A stretch of DNA of 64,000 nt, from NCBI RefSeq assembly GCF_014636635.1, contig NZ_BMEO01000002.1, positions 372,001-436,000 on the forward strand, written 5' to 3'. Positions 27,359 to 39,404 of this stretch are shown here, in pieces. How positions within the stretch are numbered: the stretch's first letter is position 1; each line of letters begins with the position of its first letter. The notes under the pieces were generated by a model, which worked only from the letters and a program-made list of their open reading frames with translations, searched no databases and had not been told where the DNA came from. The DNA comes from Marinicella pacifica. Its GTDB lineage: Bacteria > Pseudomonadota > Gammaproteobacteria > Xanthomonadales > Marinicellaceae. Made by a program: the position numbers and the translations under genes.

Positions 27359-28126
27359 ATGAAAATTGCCAGTTGGAATGTTAACTCTCTAAAAGTTCGC
27401 TTACCGCAAGTGCTTGATTGGCTTGAACATGAACAGCCGGATGTGCTGGCGCTGCAAGAAACCAAAATCACCGATGAGGTGTTTCCGGCAAAAGCCATTG
27501 AGGAAGCCGGTTATCAGGTGGTTTTTTCCGGTCAAAAAACCTATAACGGGGTGGCCATGATTGCCAAACAAACCCCGGATGATGTTGTTACGGATATTGA
27601 AGGTTTGGATGATCCACAACGCCGTATCCTGGCGGCAACCATTGATGATATCCGCGTGGTTAATCTTTATGTGGTTAATGGACAGGCACCGGGCACCGAA
27701 AAATTTGCTTATAAACTTAATTGGTTACAAAAGGTCACGGACTTTCTCGACCAACAACTCAATGACTACCAAAATGTCATTGTTTTGGGTGACTTTAATA
27801 TTGCACCGGATGACCGTGATGTGCATGATCCTGAAAAATGGCATGAGAAAATCCTCTGTACCACCGAAGAACGAAGCGCTTTAAACCGTATTTTAGATCT
27901 GGGTTTTCAGGACAGTTTTCGATTACTACATGATCAGGGTGGCTATTTTAGCTGGTGGGATTATCGTATGAATAAATTCTCCCGCGGCATGGGTTTACGC
28001 ATTGATTTAATTCTGGCCAGTGATGAACTCAGTGAAACCTTGTCAGCCGCATATATCGATCTCGAACCAAGAAAAAACGAACGACCATCAGATCACACGC
28101 CCGTGGTGGCAGAGTTTGATTGGTAA
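27359..28126 (+). CDS. xthA: Exodeoxyribonuclease III
   Basis: 255 residues, EEP nuclease superfamily. Motifs: KIASWNVNSLKVRLPQ, LQETKI (catalytic Glu), NLYVVNGQ, LGDFNIAPDD, FSRGMGLRIDLIL and the terminal SDHTPVVAEF (catalytic His). It removes nucleotides 3'-5' from duplex DNA and cleaves AP sites. It is divergent from ruvC with a 164-bp AT-rich promoter region holding ATAATCATT direct repeats. Confidence 0.95.
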   Translation: MKIASWNVNSLKVRLPQVLDWLEHEQPDVLALQETKITDEVFPAKAIEEAGYQVVFSGQKTYNGVAMIAKQTPDDVVTDIEGLDDPQRRILAATIDDIRVVNLYVVNGQAPGTEKFAYKLNWLQKVTDFLDQQLNDYQNVIVLGDFNIAPDDRDVHDPEKWHEKILCTTEERSALNRILDLGFQDSFRLLHDQGGYFSWWDYRMNKFSRGMGLRIDLILASDELSETLSAAYIDLEPRKNERPSDHTPVVAEFDW

Positions 28127-28140
28127 TACCGGAGTAGTCT

Positions 28141-28662
28141 ATGAACAAATATACCCTTACAACGCGAATAATTCACTGGCTCAGTGCCCTGTTGATATTT
28201 TTTATGTTCATCAGTGGCTGGTATATGGTCGAACTGGATTATTACAGTCCCTGGTATAACCGGCTGCCGGAATTACACTACGCATTTGGTATGCTACTAA
28301 TGTTGGTCTGGTTAATTAAAATTATTCGACTTTTCGCGGGTCAGCAAAAACGATTATCACCTCCGGTGAAACCCTTTGAACGCATTTTGTCGCAGCTTAT
28401 TCAATTTCTATTCTATGTGTTTGTGACAGCATTGGTGATGACCGGCTATCTGATGATGACCGCTCAAGGTCAGCCAAAAATATTGTTTGAGTTTATTCAT
28501 TTACCGGCTTTAACAGAATTTTCAGGTGCTGTGGTGGATACTATGGGTTGGATTCATGAATATGGTGCCTATATTCTCATTGGATTTGTGGCACTTCATG
28601 TCATCGGTGCGGTCAAACATCACTTTATCGATAAAGATGACACTTTAAAACGTATGATTTAG
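28141..28662 (+). CDS. cybB: Cytochrome b561
   Basis: 173 residues with four transmembrane helices. The first contains IIHWLSALLIFFMFISGWYM, and the last ends LHVIGAVKHHFIDKDDTLKRM, giving the heme-coordinating histidines typical of prokaryotic cytochrome b561. It is an inner-membrane quinol-linked electron carrier. It is 14 bases after xthA and 7 bases before a yceI gene; the cytochrome b561-YceI pairing is a recurrent bacterial arrangement. Confidence 0.92.
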   Translation: MNKYTLTTRIIHWLSALLIFFMFISGWYMVELDYYSPWYNRLPELHYAFGMLLMLVWLIKIIRLFAGQQKRLSPPVKPFERILSQLIQFLFYVFVTALVMTGYLMMTAQGQPKILFEFIHLPALTEFSGAVVDTMGWIHEYGAYILIGFVALHVIGAVKHHFIDKDDTLKRMI

Positions 28663-28669
28663 GAGACGT

Positions 28670-29236
28670 ATGAAAAAGTTTATTTACTATTTAGTTCTTG
28701 GTTTGGGCACTTTGTCCGCTCAAGCGGCAGAGTATGATTTGGATATCAAAGGGCAACACGCCTTTGTCCAGTTTAAAATTCAGCATTTGGGTTTTAGTTG
28801 GTTGTATGGCCGTTTTGATAATTTTGACGGTTCATTTACCTATGATGAGAATGCGCCTGAAAAAGCGTCCATTGAAATGACCGTTCAAACGGGCAGCGTG
28901 AATTCAAATCATGCCGAACGCGACAAACATTTACGCAGTGATGATTTTTTAAATGTGGCCAAATACCCAACAGCCCAATTCGTCAGTTCTTCATTTACAC
29001 CCACCAAAGACGGTCACGGCACCATGACCGGTGATTTAACCATTAATGGTGTCACCAATGAAGTTGAATTGGATGTGCAGTTTGTGGGCGCCGGCGATGA
29101 TCCCTGGGGTGGTCACCGACGTGGTTACGAAGCCACCACAGAAATTAATTTAAGCGATTATAAAATTAAAAGAAGTTTAGGTCCTTCTTCTGAAAAACTA
29201 TATCTAACGGTATCAGTAGAAGGTATTAAAAAATAA
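28670..29236 (+). CDS. yceI: YceI family periplasmic lipid-binding protein
   Basis: 188 residues with a signal peptide (MKKFIYYLVLGLGTLSAQAAE). The YceI beta-barrel is seen as HAFVQFKIQHLGFSWLYGRFDNFDGSF, the HAERDKHLRSDDFLNVAKYP signature and TGDLTINGVTNEVELDV. The family binds polyisoprenoid or quinone-like lipids in the periplasm. It is co-transcribed with cybB; terminator at 29258. Confidence 0.95.
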   Translation: MKKFIYYLVLGLGTLSAQAAEYDLDIKGQHAFVQFKIQHLGFSWLYGRFDNFDGSFTYDENAPEKASIEMTVQTGSVNSNHAERDKHLRSDDFLNVAKYPTAQFVSSSFTPTKDGHGTMTGDLTINGVTNEVELDVQFVGAGDDPWGGHRRGYEATTEINLSDYKIKRSLGPSSEKLYLTVSVEGIKK

Positions 29237-29257
29237 TTTATTTTTTTTCATATTTAT

Positions 29258-29284
29258 AAACCACCGTTCATCGGTGGTTTTTTT
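29258..29284 (+). terminator. Terminator after xthA-cybB-yceI
   Basis: AAACCACCG and CGGTGGTTT form a 9-bp stem with a 5-base loop followed by TTTT, 21 bases after the yceI stop. Confidence 0.9.
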
Positions 29285-29514
29285 ATGCTTGTCAGTTTGT
29301 TTGAAATTAGTGTTTTTAGGCTATGACCCAGTTCATCTTTAATATAAAGCCATTTAAACAATTATTAAAACTTATAAATTATTGATAATAAAATATTTTA
29401 TTTGTTTTTACTTGTCATTATATGTGGATGGTTTTTTGGTTATTTTTTAACCATATTTATATTAAATGCAGTACACAACAAAAAAATAAAGGAAATGTCT
29501 ATTTTTTGGGGAAA
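29285..29514. other. AT-rich intergenic stretch, no gene seen
   Basis: About 230 bp between the yceI terminator and tRNA-Lys. It is strongly AT-rich with no supported ORF, ribosome site or repeat. It may only contain the 3' trailer and termination region of the tRNA transcript (minus strand). Confidence 0.5.
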
Positions 29515-29590
29515 TGGTGGGTCGTATAGGATTTGAACCTATGACCAATGGATTAAAAGTCCACTGCTCTACCAGCTGAGCTAACGACCC
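29515..29590 (-). tRNA. tRNA-Lys(TTT)
   Basis: 76-nt cloverleaf on the minus strand. The acceptor stem GGGTCGT pairs with ACGACCC, the D-arm is GCTCAGCTGGTAGAGC, the anticodon loop ACTTTTAAT contains TTT, and the T-arm has GGTTCAAATCC. The 3' CCA is encoded (29515-29517). It is a single gene, not in a cluster. Confidence 0.97.
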
Positions 29591-29602
29591 ATAAAGGAAG
29601 TC

Positions 29603-29626
29603 TGAGACATGAGACGCCATGTCTCA
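29603..29626. repeat. Perfect hairpin immediately upstream of tRNA-Lys
   Basis: TGAGACATG and CATGTCTCA form a 9-bp stem with a 6-base loop, 12 bases before the tRNA 5' end in the minus-strand sense. It may be in the pre-tRNA leader or overlap the promoter; neither can be decided from sequence. Confidence 0.6.
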
Positions 29627-29762
29627 TTGAGGTGCGAAATGATAAATTATCTGGGAATAATAGGCAAGGATTTTTATCCATTAATTTGAAATAATTTAAA
29701 TCTAATATAAAATCAAAGAATCCATCAATTCCCTTGTTCGATTAAATTATTATGATGCCGAT

Positions 29763-29792
29763 AAAAAAAGCGCCCAGTGTCAGGCGCTTTTT
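29763..29792 (-). terminator. Terminator after the gyrB-grx operon
   Basis: AAAAAGCGCC and GGCGCTTTTT pair over 10 bp around an 8-base loop. On the minus strand it ends in a run of T and lies 20 bases past the glutaredoxin stop codon. Confidence 0.9.
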
Positions 29793-29812
29793 ACTTAATT
29801 GAGACAACCTTT

Positions 29813-33146
<3,334 letters not shown>

Positions 33147-33180
33147 TTAAACGAACCTGCAAATACAGGGCTGTGAGGGT

Positions 33181-34302
33181 TTAAGAACTTAAAATAGAGC
33201 CTTTGCGAGGGTCTTGTTTCACGTGAAACACTTTAGGATTTTTAAAAAAACCACGAACAGGTCCGGCATCCACTGTGGTGATAAATAACTGACGGTTTTT
33301 TTGTTGTAAATAATCTGACAATAACTGCAGGGTTGATTGGTCCAACTCTGAATCAATATCGTCAAGACAAATAACCGGTGGATGATGATTTTCGGTTTCA
33401 AAGATTTCTATAAAGATAACGTACATTAATATAGCCAAAAGTTTTTTCTGCCCACGCGACAAAAAAACCTGTGCCGCCTGATTATTGACCCGGCACAGCA
33501 AATCGGCTTTATGAATACCCGCATCAATATAACCTTGTTTTAAATGCACTTGTTGTCTGCTGATTAAAACATCCAGCAAATTATCCTCATGCCAGCCTTT
33601 TTTATAGTCCAGAAAAAGATTGCTCTGTCCGGGTAAAAAATACTTAACCAGCCTGTTAAACCGATTTTGCAGTTCATTGAACACTTCTTGCCGCGCTTGG
33701 TGGGTCAATTCTGCCAGTTGGACGTATTGTGACTGCCACACGTCAATCTCGGCGCTTTTACCGTGTTTAAGTAATTTGTTTAAGTGTTGCTGAACTTTTT
33801 GTGTTTTGCGCCAAATATTCAAATACGACGGTTTCACGTGAAACACCAACCAATCTAAGAAGGTTCTGCGAAAAGCCGGGGCATGATCAAGCCATAAAAA
33901 ACACCCAGGGTCTATCGCAATCACCGGGAATTGTTTAGCAATGTCTGTCTGGCGATGGATCATTTCACCCTGACATTTAATCGTTTTTTTGTTTAGTTTT
34001 GAATAGCTGACACCCAGCTTAAAACGGTTTTCTTGCACCGTGATATATTCACTGAAAATGCTCAGACAATCTTGCTGATGTTTGATCAGATCTGTGCTTT
34101 TGTGGTGTCGAAAAGAACGTCCGGTGGATTGCCAGTAAATGGCTTCGATTAAAGCGGTTTTACCACTGCCATTGGGGCCATCAATTAAGGTGGTTGCTGT
34201 GTCAAAAGTCTGATCCAATGAGCTGTAGCAACGAAAATTATGTATGGACAGCTTTTGTAAATACACCTTTATAAACGTAAAGGCATCACCACCAAGCGGC
34301 AA
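33181..34302 (-). CDS. recF: DNA replication and repair protein RecF
   Basis: 373 residues from the first ATG; a GTG at 34266, 2 bases after the dnaN stop (then YLQKLSIHNFRCYSS), is the more family-like start. SMC-like ATPase with Walker A GPNGSGKTA, signature FLSRGQKKLL and Walker B ICLDDIDSELD. It binds gapped DNA and helps load RecA. The first 34 bases of the long form overlap dnaN. Confidence 0.95.
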   Translation of the reverse strand: MPLGGDAFTFIKVYLQKLSIHNFRCYSSLDQTFDTATTLIDGPNGSGKTALIEAIYWQSTGRSFRHHKSTDLIKHQQDCLSIFSEYITVQENRFKLGVSYSKLNKKTIKCQGEMIHRQTDIAKQFPVIAIDPGCFLWLDHAPAFRRTFLDWLVFHVKPSYLNIWRKTQKVQQHLNKLLKHGKSAEIDVWQSQYVQLAELTHQARQEVFNELQNRFNRLVKYFLPGQSNLFLDYKKGWHEDNLLDVLISRQQVHLKQGYIDAGIHKADLLCRVNNQAAQVFLSRGQKKLLAILMYVIFIEIFETENHHPPVICLDDIDSELDQSTLQLLSDYLQQKNRQLFITTVDAGPVRGFFKNPKVFHVKQDPRKGSILSS

Positions 34303-35369
34303 TCAATGCGATCAGGGTGTTTAATCAGACAACTGGATAAAGGGTCTTTAAAACTAAACTGAACCTGATCATGATCGATAACATGGATGGCATCCAACAG
34401 GTAATTCACATTAAAAGCTGTTTCCATGTCCTGAATATGGGTTTCGACCTGAATAGAATCTTCTGCCTGTTCCTGATCTGGATTATGACCCAGGATTTGA
34501 AGGTGATTTGGACTGATTTTAAATTTCACCCCTTTGTATTGTTCATTCGACAATATAGCAACCCGCCGAAGTGCTTTTTCTAAACTGAGTTTATCTGCGG
34601 TGAAATCATTATCCATGTCCAACGGAATAACTGATTGGTAATCCGGGAACTTACCATCAATCAGTTTTGAGGTCATTTTAGTGCCCTCAACTTCAACACT
34701 AACGTGGTTTTTACCCAAATGGATGGCAATGTCTTGTTCAGTTTCTCTGATCATTTTATTTAATTCCATCACTCCTTTTCGGGGAATAAGCACTTGTTTA
34801 TTAATACCCGCTTCGTTGTTGTAATCTGTTTCAGATAATGCAAGACGGTGACCGTCGGCAGAAACACAACGAATTTTATCGCTGAGTATTTCAAATAATA
34901 ACCCATTAAGAAAGTAGCGCACATCATGGCTGGCCATACAAAAAACGGTTTGTTTTAACATCCGTGCCAATTCCTGACTGTCTATATAGACCGTTTCAAA
35001 TGTTTCCACATCTTCCAACAAAGGAAAATCTTTGGCTGGTAAAGTACTTAAGCTGAATCGGCTTTCTCCGCTGGTGATTACACAGTGTTCATCATCGGCG
35101 CGAAAGGACATAATGCAACCGTCGCTTAATGACTTACATATTTCCAGTAATTTAAGAGCCGGTAAAGTCAGTTCACTTTGTTCCTCGGCATCAACCACAG
35201 CCACACTGGTCATTTCTACTTCTAAATCACTGGTTGTTAAACGCAGCTCATCCCCTTTTATGGAAAATAAAACATGGCTCAATACCGGTAATGTTCCCTT
35301 TTTTTCAACAACACCACAGATTTGGTTTAATGGCGCCAGCAACTGTTCTCTTTGTATTTTAAATAACAT
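34269..35369 (-). CDS. dnaN: DNA polymerase III beta sliding clamp
   Basis: 366 residues, three repeated clamp domains. Recognisable segments: LLAPLNQICGVVEKKGTLPVLSHVL, LPAKDFPLLEDVE, GLLFEILSDKIRCVSADGHRLA, and a C-terminus with the peptide-binding pocket and the terminal LVVMPLRL. It is a ring that tethers polymerase III to DNA. It is separated from dnaA by the probable oriC. Confidence 0.98.
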   Translation of the reverse strand: MLFKIQREQLLAPLNQICGVVEKKGTLPVLSHVLFSIKGDELRLTTSDLEVEMTSVAVVDAEEQSELTLPALKLLEICKSLSDGCIMSFRADDEHCVITSGESRFSLSTLPAKDFPLLEDVETFETVYIDSQELARMLKQTVFCMASHDVRYFLNGLLFEILSDKIRCVSADGHRLALSETDYNNEAGINKQVLIPRKGVMELNKMIRETEQDIAIHLGKNHVSVEVEGTKMTSKLIDGKFPDYQSVIPLDMDNDFTADKLSLEKALRRVAILSNEQYKGVKFKISPNHLQILGHNPDQEQAEDSIQVETHIQDMETAFNVNYLLDAIHVIDHDQVQFSFKDPLSSCLIKHPDRIDCRLVVMPLRL

Positions 35370-35543
35370 AGTATTATATATAAAAATAGTTATTATTATA
35401 TTGAATAAATTTGTGCTTAACTTTGTAATCTATTGATATTAAACATAATTTATATCATTTCTTTGGTTTATATCTTGTGGATAACTTGTGGGTGAATTTT
35501 AAAATTCAAGTTATCTTCAGTTTATCCACAGTTTATACACAAC
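35370..35543. other. oriC: Probable chromosomal origin (oriC) between dnaA and dnaN
   Basis: A very AT-rich tract (about 35370-35475) is followed by three perfect or near-consensus DnaA boxes: TGTGGATAA at 35476-35484 (inverted), TTATCCACA at 35522-35530 and TTATACACA at 35533-35541. A weaker TTATCTTCA lies at 35511. It is located inside the dnaA-dnaN gap of the canonical origin gene cluster, and gene directions diverge nearby. Origin function is inferred from this layout. Confidence 0.8.
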
Positions 35544-36851
35544 TTATTCTATCAGTATATTCACAATCTTTTGTTTATCTTCTGAAAGCTCAGACTCTTG
35601 TTTAAGTAAGTCATTCATTTTTCGGTAAGCATGGAGTACGGTGGTGTGGTCGCGACCACCGAATAACTCACCGATTTCAGGGTAACTTTTGTCGGTTAAT
35701 TCTTTACTGAGGAACATGGCCATTTGTCTGGGACGGACAATCGATCGCTTGCGGCTTTTTCCTAACAACTCAGACAATTTAACATTGTAATATTGAGCCG
35801 TTGATTTTTGGATATTTTCAACCGACACAATTTGGTGATTAACCTTAAAAAGTTCCTTTAATATTTGTTTGGTGTATTTTAAATCAATTTTTTTCCGGGT
35901 GAAATTGGCATGTGCTTTTAAAGTGCTTAAAGCGCCTTCTAATTCACGGATATTTGAATTTAATTGTTTGGCAATAAAATGCGCCACTTCATCACTGATA
36001 TCCACTTGAATCAGTGCTGCCTTTTCTTTTAATATGGCGACACGAGTTTCATAATCCGGTGGATCAATGGGCACCGAAATCCCCCAACCCAATCGAGATT
36101 TTAGCCGGGATTCAAGTCCGTTCACCTCCTTTGGGTAGCGATCACAGGTGATAATCACCCTTTTTTGCCCTTCCAGTAAATAATTAAAGGTGTGAAAGAA
36201 TTCTTCTTGGGAGCGTTCTTTACGGGCAAAAAACTGAATGTCATCGATGAGTAAAGCGGTCACCGAGCGGTATTTTTGTTTAAAGGCATCCATCGATTTT
36301 TGCTGGATGGCTTTCACCATTTGGTTCACATAAATTTCAGAATGCAAATAACACACCACTTCTTTTGGGTTATTTTTTTTGATTTCATTACCGATGGCAT
36401 GCAACAAATGGGTTTTACCTAAACCGGTGCTACCATAAATCAATAAAGGATTGTTTTCCTCCACCCGGCTGGCGGTGGCCGTTTGTAAAGAAGCGGCCAA
36501 AGCAATGGTATTTGAACGTCCTTCAATAAAATTAGCAAAAGTGAAACGGGGATCTAAATGATCCGTAATTTTGATGGTTGTGGATTTTTTTTTGACGAAC
36601 GGGGTGGTTTGGGGTTGGTGGTTAATTTGTTTGAGTTTTAATTCAACCGCCACCTCTTTGCCGGTGAGTTCTTTTAAAACAGCTTTAATATAGGTTAAGA
36701 AATGGGTACGGATTTTATTCAGGATAATGTCATTGGAAGCTTCCAGGGTAATCGAATCATTCACCAACTCAACATCCAGCGGCCTGATCCATAAGGTAAC
36801 TTGGTCCTTGGGTAACACTGTTTCCAAGCGCTTAAGACAATTTTCCCACAT
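35544..36851 (-). CDS. dnaA: Chromosomal replication initiator DnaA
   Basis: About 435 residues from the ATG at 36851 (MWENCLKRLETVLP), which matches where DnaA family domain I begins; the frame stays open to 36950 but the extra 33 residues do not look like DnaA. Domain I has the WIRPL motif; the AAA+ core has Walker A GSTGLGKTH, Walker B LLIDDIQFF and sensor R-rich ESRLKSRLGWG; domain IV carries the signature GGRDHTTVLHAYRKM. It binds the boxes next to its own 3' end and opens oriC. Confidence 0.96.
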   Translation of the reverse strand: MWENCLKRLETVLPKDQVTLWIRPLDVELVNDSITLEASNDIILNKIRTHFLTYIKAVLKELTGKEVAVELKLKQINHQPQTTPFVKKKSTTIKITDHLDPRFTFANFIEGRSNTIALAASLQTATASRVEENNPLLIYGSTGLGKTHLLHAIGNEIKKNNPKEVVCYLHSEIYVNQMVKAIQQKSMDAFKQKYRSVTALLIDDIQFFARKERSQEEFFHTFNYLLEGQKRVIITCDRYPKEVNGLESRLKSRLGWGISVPIDPPDYETRVAILKEKAALIQVDISDEVAHFIAKQLNSNIRELEGALSTLKAHANFTRKKIDLKYTKQILKELFKVNHQIVSVENIQKSTAQYYNVKLSELLGKSRKRSIVRPRQMAMFLSKELTDKSYPEIGELFGGRDHTTVLHAYRKMNDLLKQESELSEDKQKIVNILIE

Positions 36852-37131
36852 GTTGAATAGCCAATACTCATTAAAGGTGAAGTGAAGACCGCCAAGTATA
36901 GCAAGATTGGCCCGGAATTGATATTCTAAAGAGAGCAGGTTTGCGGTCATGGTAGCCGCCTAAGTGGCTATAAAAGAAAGCATTAAATGGCTTGAAAAAC
37001 AACAAAAAAAGATTTAAACTTGCCGGCCTTTTTAGCTGGTGAATAAATTGTTATTCAATCGGCATTCTATTGTCTGGTACACGCTGTGCCGAAACATGAT
37101 GTTTACGACAAGATTATTTAGGTGACATAAC

Positions 37132-37266
37132 ATGAAAAGAACATACCAACCAAGTAAAACAAAGCGCGCCAGAACCCACGGGTTTCGTGCCCGTATGAAA
37201 ACCCGCGGTGGAAGGGCTGTGATTAATGCACGACGTGCCAAAGGCAGAAAAAGACTGGCGGCTTAA
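37132..37266 (+). CDS. rpmH: 50S ribosomal protein L34
   Basis: 44 residues: [20 protein letters not shown], then the conserved [20 protein letters not shown] segment. AGGTGA lies 6 bases before the ATG. It is highly basic, divergent from dnaA and first gene of rpmH-rnpA-yidC-mnmE. Confidence 0.98.
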   Translation: MKRTYQPSKTKRARTHGFRARMKTRGGRAVINARRAKGRKRLAA

Positions 37267-37323
37267 ACCATTGCGTTTACTGACATCAGTCAGGTGCTGA
37301 GGCTTTAATCGAAAGGGTGTGCC

Positions 37324-37656
37324 TTGCAACGATTAACCAAACACCAAAGAATCAGAACCCGACCTGAATATGGTCGGGTTTTTAATCAATCCAAGAAAAT
37401 TCACTCCCCACATTTTAAACTGATGGTTCATTGGACCCAGCAAAATCAGCCGGCGAGATTGGGTTTGATTGTCAGTAAAAAAGCAGCACCGAAAGCGGTG
37501 GACAGAAACCGAATTAAGCGCCTTGTGAGAGAATCTTTTCGGCATCAAACCGCACTCAAACCGGCCGATTATGTGATGGTGGCAAAACCTTCGGTCAAAC
37601 AATTAACCAATCAACAGGTGTTACAGAATTTACAACAACTGTGGCAGCGGATTTAA
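37324..37656 (+). CDS. rnpA: Ribonuclease P protein component
   Basis: 110 residues starting at TTG 37324 with GAAAGGG upstream; no in-frame ATG is closer to the family start. The RNR signature is DRNRIKRLVRESFR, with FKLMVHW and LGLIVSKKA before it. It binds RNase P RNA for 5' tRNA maturation. The following yidC begins 9 bases later; the usual small yidD gene is absent. Confidence 0.95.
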   Translation: MQRLTKHQRIRTRPEYGRVFNQSKKIHSPHFKLMVHWTQQNQPARLGLIVSKKAAPKAVDRNRIKRLVRESFRHQTALKPADYVMVAKPSVKQLTNQQVLQNLQQLWQRI

Positions 37657-37665
37657 GAGTAAGTC

Positions 37666-39402
37666 ATGAATAATCAAAAGAATATTTACCTCATTATTAT
37701 GATGTTTTTGGGGTTTTTGTTGTACGTCCAATGGCAAAAAGATTATCACCAGCCACAAGAAACGGCCGTGGCCGATTCAACAACCTCTTCAGCTCAGTTA
37801 ATTGATCAAGTGGATACACCAAATCCTGTGACTGAACCTAACAGCGCTGATATCCCAAAACCCACGCAATCTTCGGAACAAAGCCAAATGCCGGAGAATC
37901 AGGCACAGGTAGCAGAGACCATTCAGGTTATCAGCACCGTTGATACACCTTTGCTGAAATTACAATTTTCTGACCAGGGTGGTGCTTTGGTGTATGCCGA
38001 GTTAAAGCAGTATCCGCTGAAGAAAAATGAAGATAAAAATGTGATTTTAATGGATTACCGCGAGCAACCCTATCGCGCCGAATCCGGTTTGGTGGGTAAC
38101 GAGCTGAATTTTACCCATCAAGATATTTTTTACACCGAACAAAATCAGCTCAAGGTAAGCAATCAGCCCGTGGATTTGGTCATGACCTCCCAAAAAAATG
38201 GAGTGACATTAGAAAAAACCTACCACATTCAGCCCGATAGTTATGAGATAAAATTAACCCAACGGGTCATCAATCAATCTGAAAACAACCTGTCACTCAG
38301 TGATTACCAACAAATCAAACGCAATAACCCCTGGAAAAACGCTTCGCCGTCATTTACAGACGCCGGCCGTTATTCCTTTAAGGGCGTGGGCTATTTTGAC
38401 ATTGAAAACGGCTATGAAACCCTTGATTTTGAAGATTTACAGGAAGAAAAAATCAATAAAACCATGGGACCCGGTGCCTGGATTGCGATGGTACAGCATT
38501 ACTTTTTCACCGGTATCATACCCGAAGCTGAACAAGTCAGTGTGCAAACCCAATACACCGCCGGCAGTCGCTATCCCTATTTAATCCGTTATATCGCACC
38601 GGCCAAAACAGTGACATCAGGTGGTCAGACAGATTTTCACTCGACCTGGTTTGTGGGCCCAAAATTACAGGATGAATTGCCGCAAGTGGCCAGAGGTCTC
38701 GATCTCACCGTCGATTATGGTGTGTTTACCGCGATTTCGAAACCTTTGTTTTGGTTACTTGAAAAAATCCACGGCTTTGTTGGTAACTGGGGTTGGGCCA
38801 TTGTGTTGTTAACCATTTTAATTAAATTGGTGTTTTTTAAACTCTCTGAGGCGCAATACAAATCCATGGCACGGATGCGCAAATTACAGCCGCGAATTCA
38901 GACATTAAAAGAGCGCTACAAAGACGATAAACCCAAATTTAATCAGGAAATGATGGCCTTGTACCAAAAAGAAAAGGTCAATCCTTTGGGAGGCTGTTTA
39001 CCTATTTTGATTCAGATTCCGGTGTTTATTGCGCTGTATTGGGTGTTACTGGAGTCAGTGGAACTGCGCCAGGCACCGTTTATTCTGTGGATTCAGGATT
39101 TATCCAGCCCTGACCCCTACTTCATCTTACCGGCGATTAATGCCATTGCTATGGTTATGACCCAACGCTTATCACCGACGCCGGGTATGGATCCGATGCA
39201 ACAAAAAATCATGAAGTTTATGCCGATTGCATTTTCCATCATGTTCGCCTTTTTCCAGGCCGGTTTGGTCCTATACTGGGCATTGAATTCAGTGTTATCC
39301 TTAGGTCAGCAATGGGTGATTACCCGCCGCATTGAAGCCCAGGACAGTGGCCAGACGGTTAAAACAAAAAAAATAGACAAAAATAAAGATAACAAAAATT
39401 AA
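37666..39402 (+). CDS. yidC: Membrane protein insertase YidC
   Basis: 578 residues, the long proteobacterial form. An N-terminal transmembrane helix (YLIIMMFLGFLLYVQW), a low-complexity linker, a large periplasmic P1 domain (about 75-345), then five C-terminal helices containing GNWGWAIVLLTILIKLVFF, KMKxx-type cytoplasmic loop QPRIQTLKERYKDDKPK and QIPVFIALYWVL. It inserts inner-membrane proteins with or without Sec. It is followed 2 bases later by mnmE. Confidence 0.97.
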   Translation: MNNQKNIYLIIMMFLGFLLYVQWQKDYHQPQETAVADSTTSSAQLIDQVDTPNPVTEPNSADIPKPTQSSEQSQMPENQAQVAETIQVISTVDTPLLKLQFSDQGGALVYAELKQYPLKKNEDKNVILMDYREQPYRAESGLVGNELNFTHQDIFYTEQNQLKVSNQPVDLVMTSQKNGVTLEKTYHIQPDSYEIKLTQRVINQSENNLSLSDYQQIKRNNPWKNASPSFTDAGRYSFKGVGYFDIENGYETLDFEDLQEEKINKTMGPGAWIAMVQHYFFTGIIPEAEQVSVQTQYTAGSRYPYLIRYIAPAKTVTSGGQTDFHSTWFVGPKLQDELPQVARGLDLTVDYGVFTAISKPLFWLLEKIHGFVGNWGWAIVLLTILIKLVFFKLSEAQYKSMARMRKLQPRIQTLKERYKDDKPKFNQEMMALYQKEKVNPLGGCLPILIQIPVFIALYWVLLESVELRQAPFILWIQDLSSPDPYFILPAINAIAMVMTQRLSPTPGMDPMQQKIMKFMPIAFSIMFAFFQAGLVLYWALNSVLSLGQQWVITRRIEAQDSGQTVKTKKIDKNKDNKN

Positions 39403-39404
39403 CC

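Noticed and set aside
36852-36950. 33-residue N-terminal extension of DnaA
   Set aside because: The frame is open but the residues do not resemble DnaA domain I, which begins at MWENCLKRLE; likely 5' untranslated sequence.
37267-37323. Possible small gene between rpmH and rnpA
   Set aside because: Only 57 bp; no start with a usable frame.
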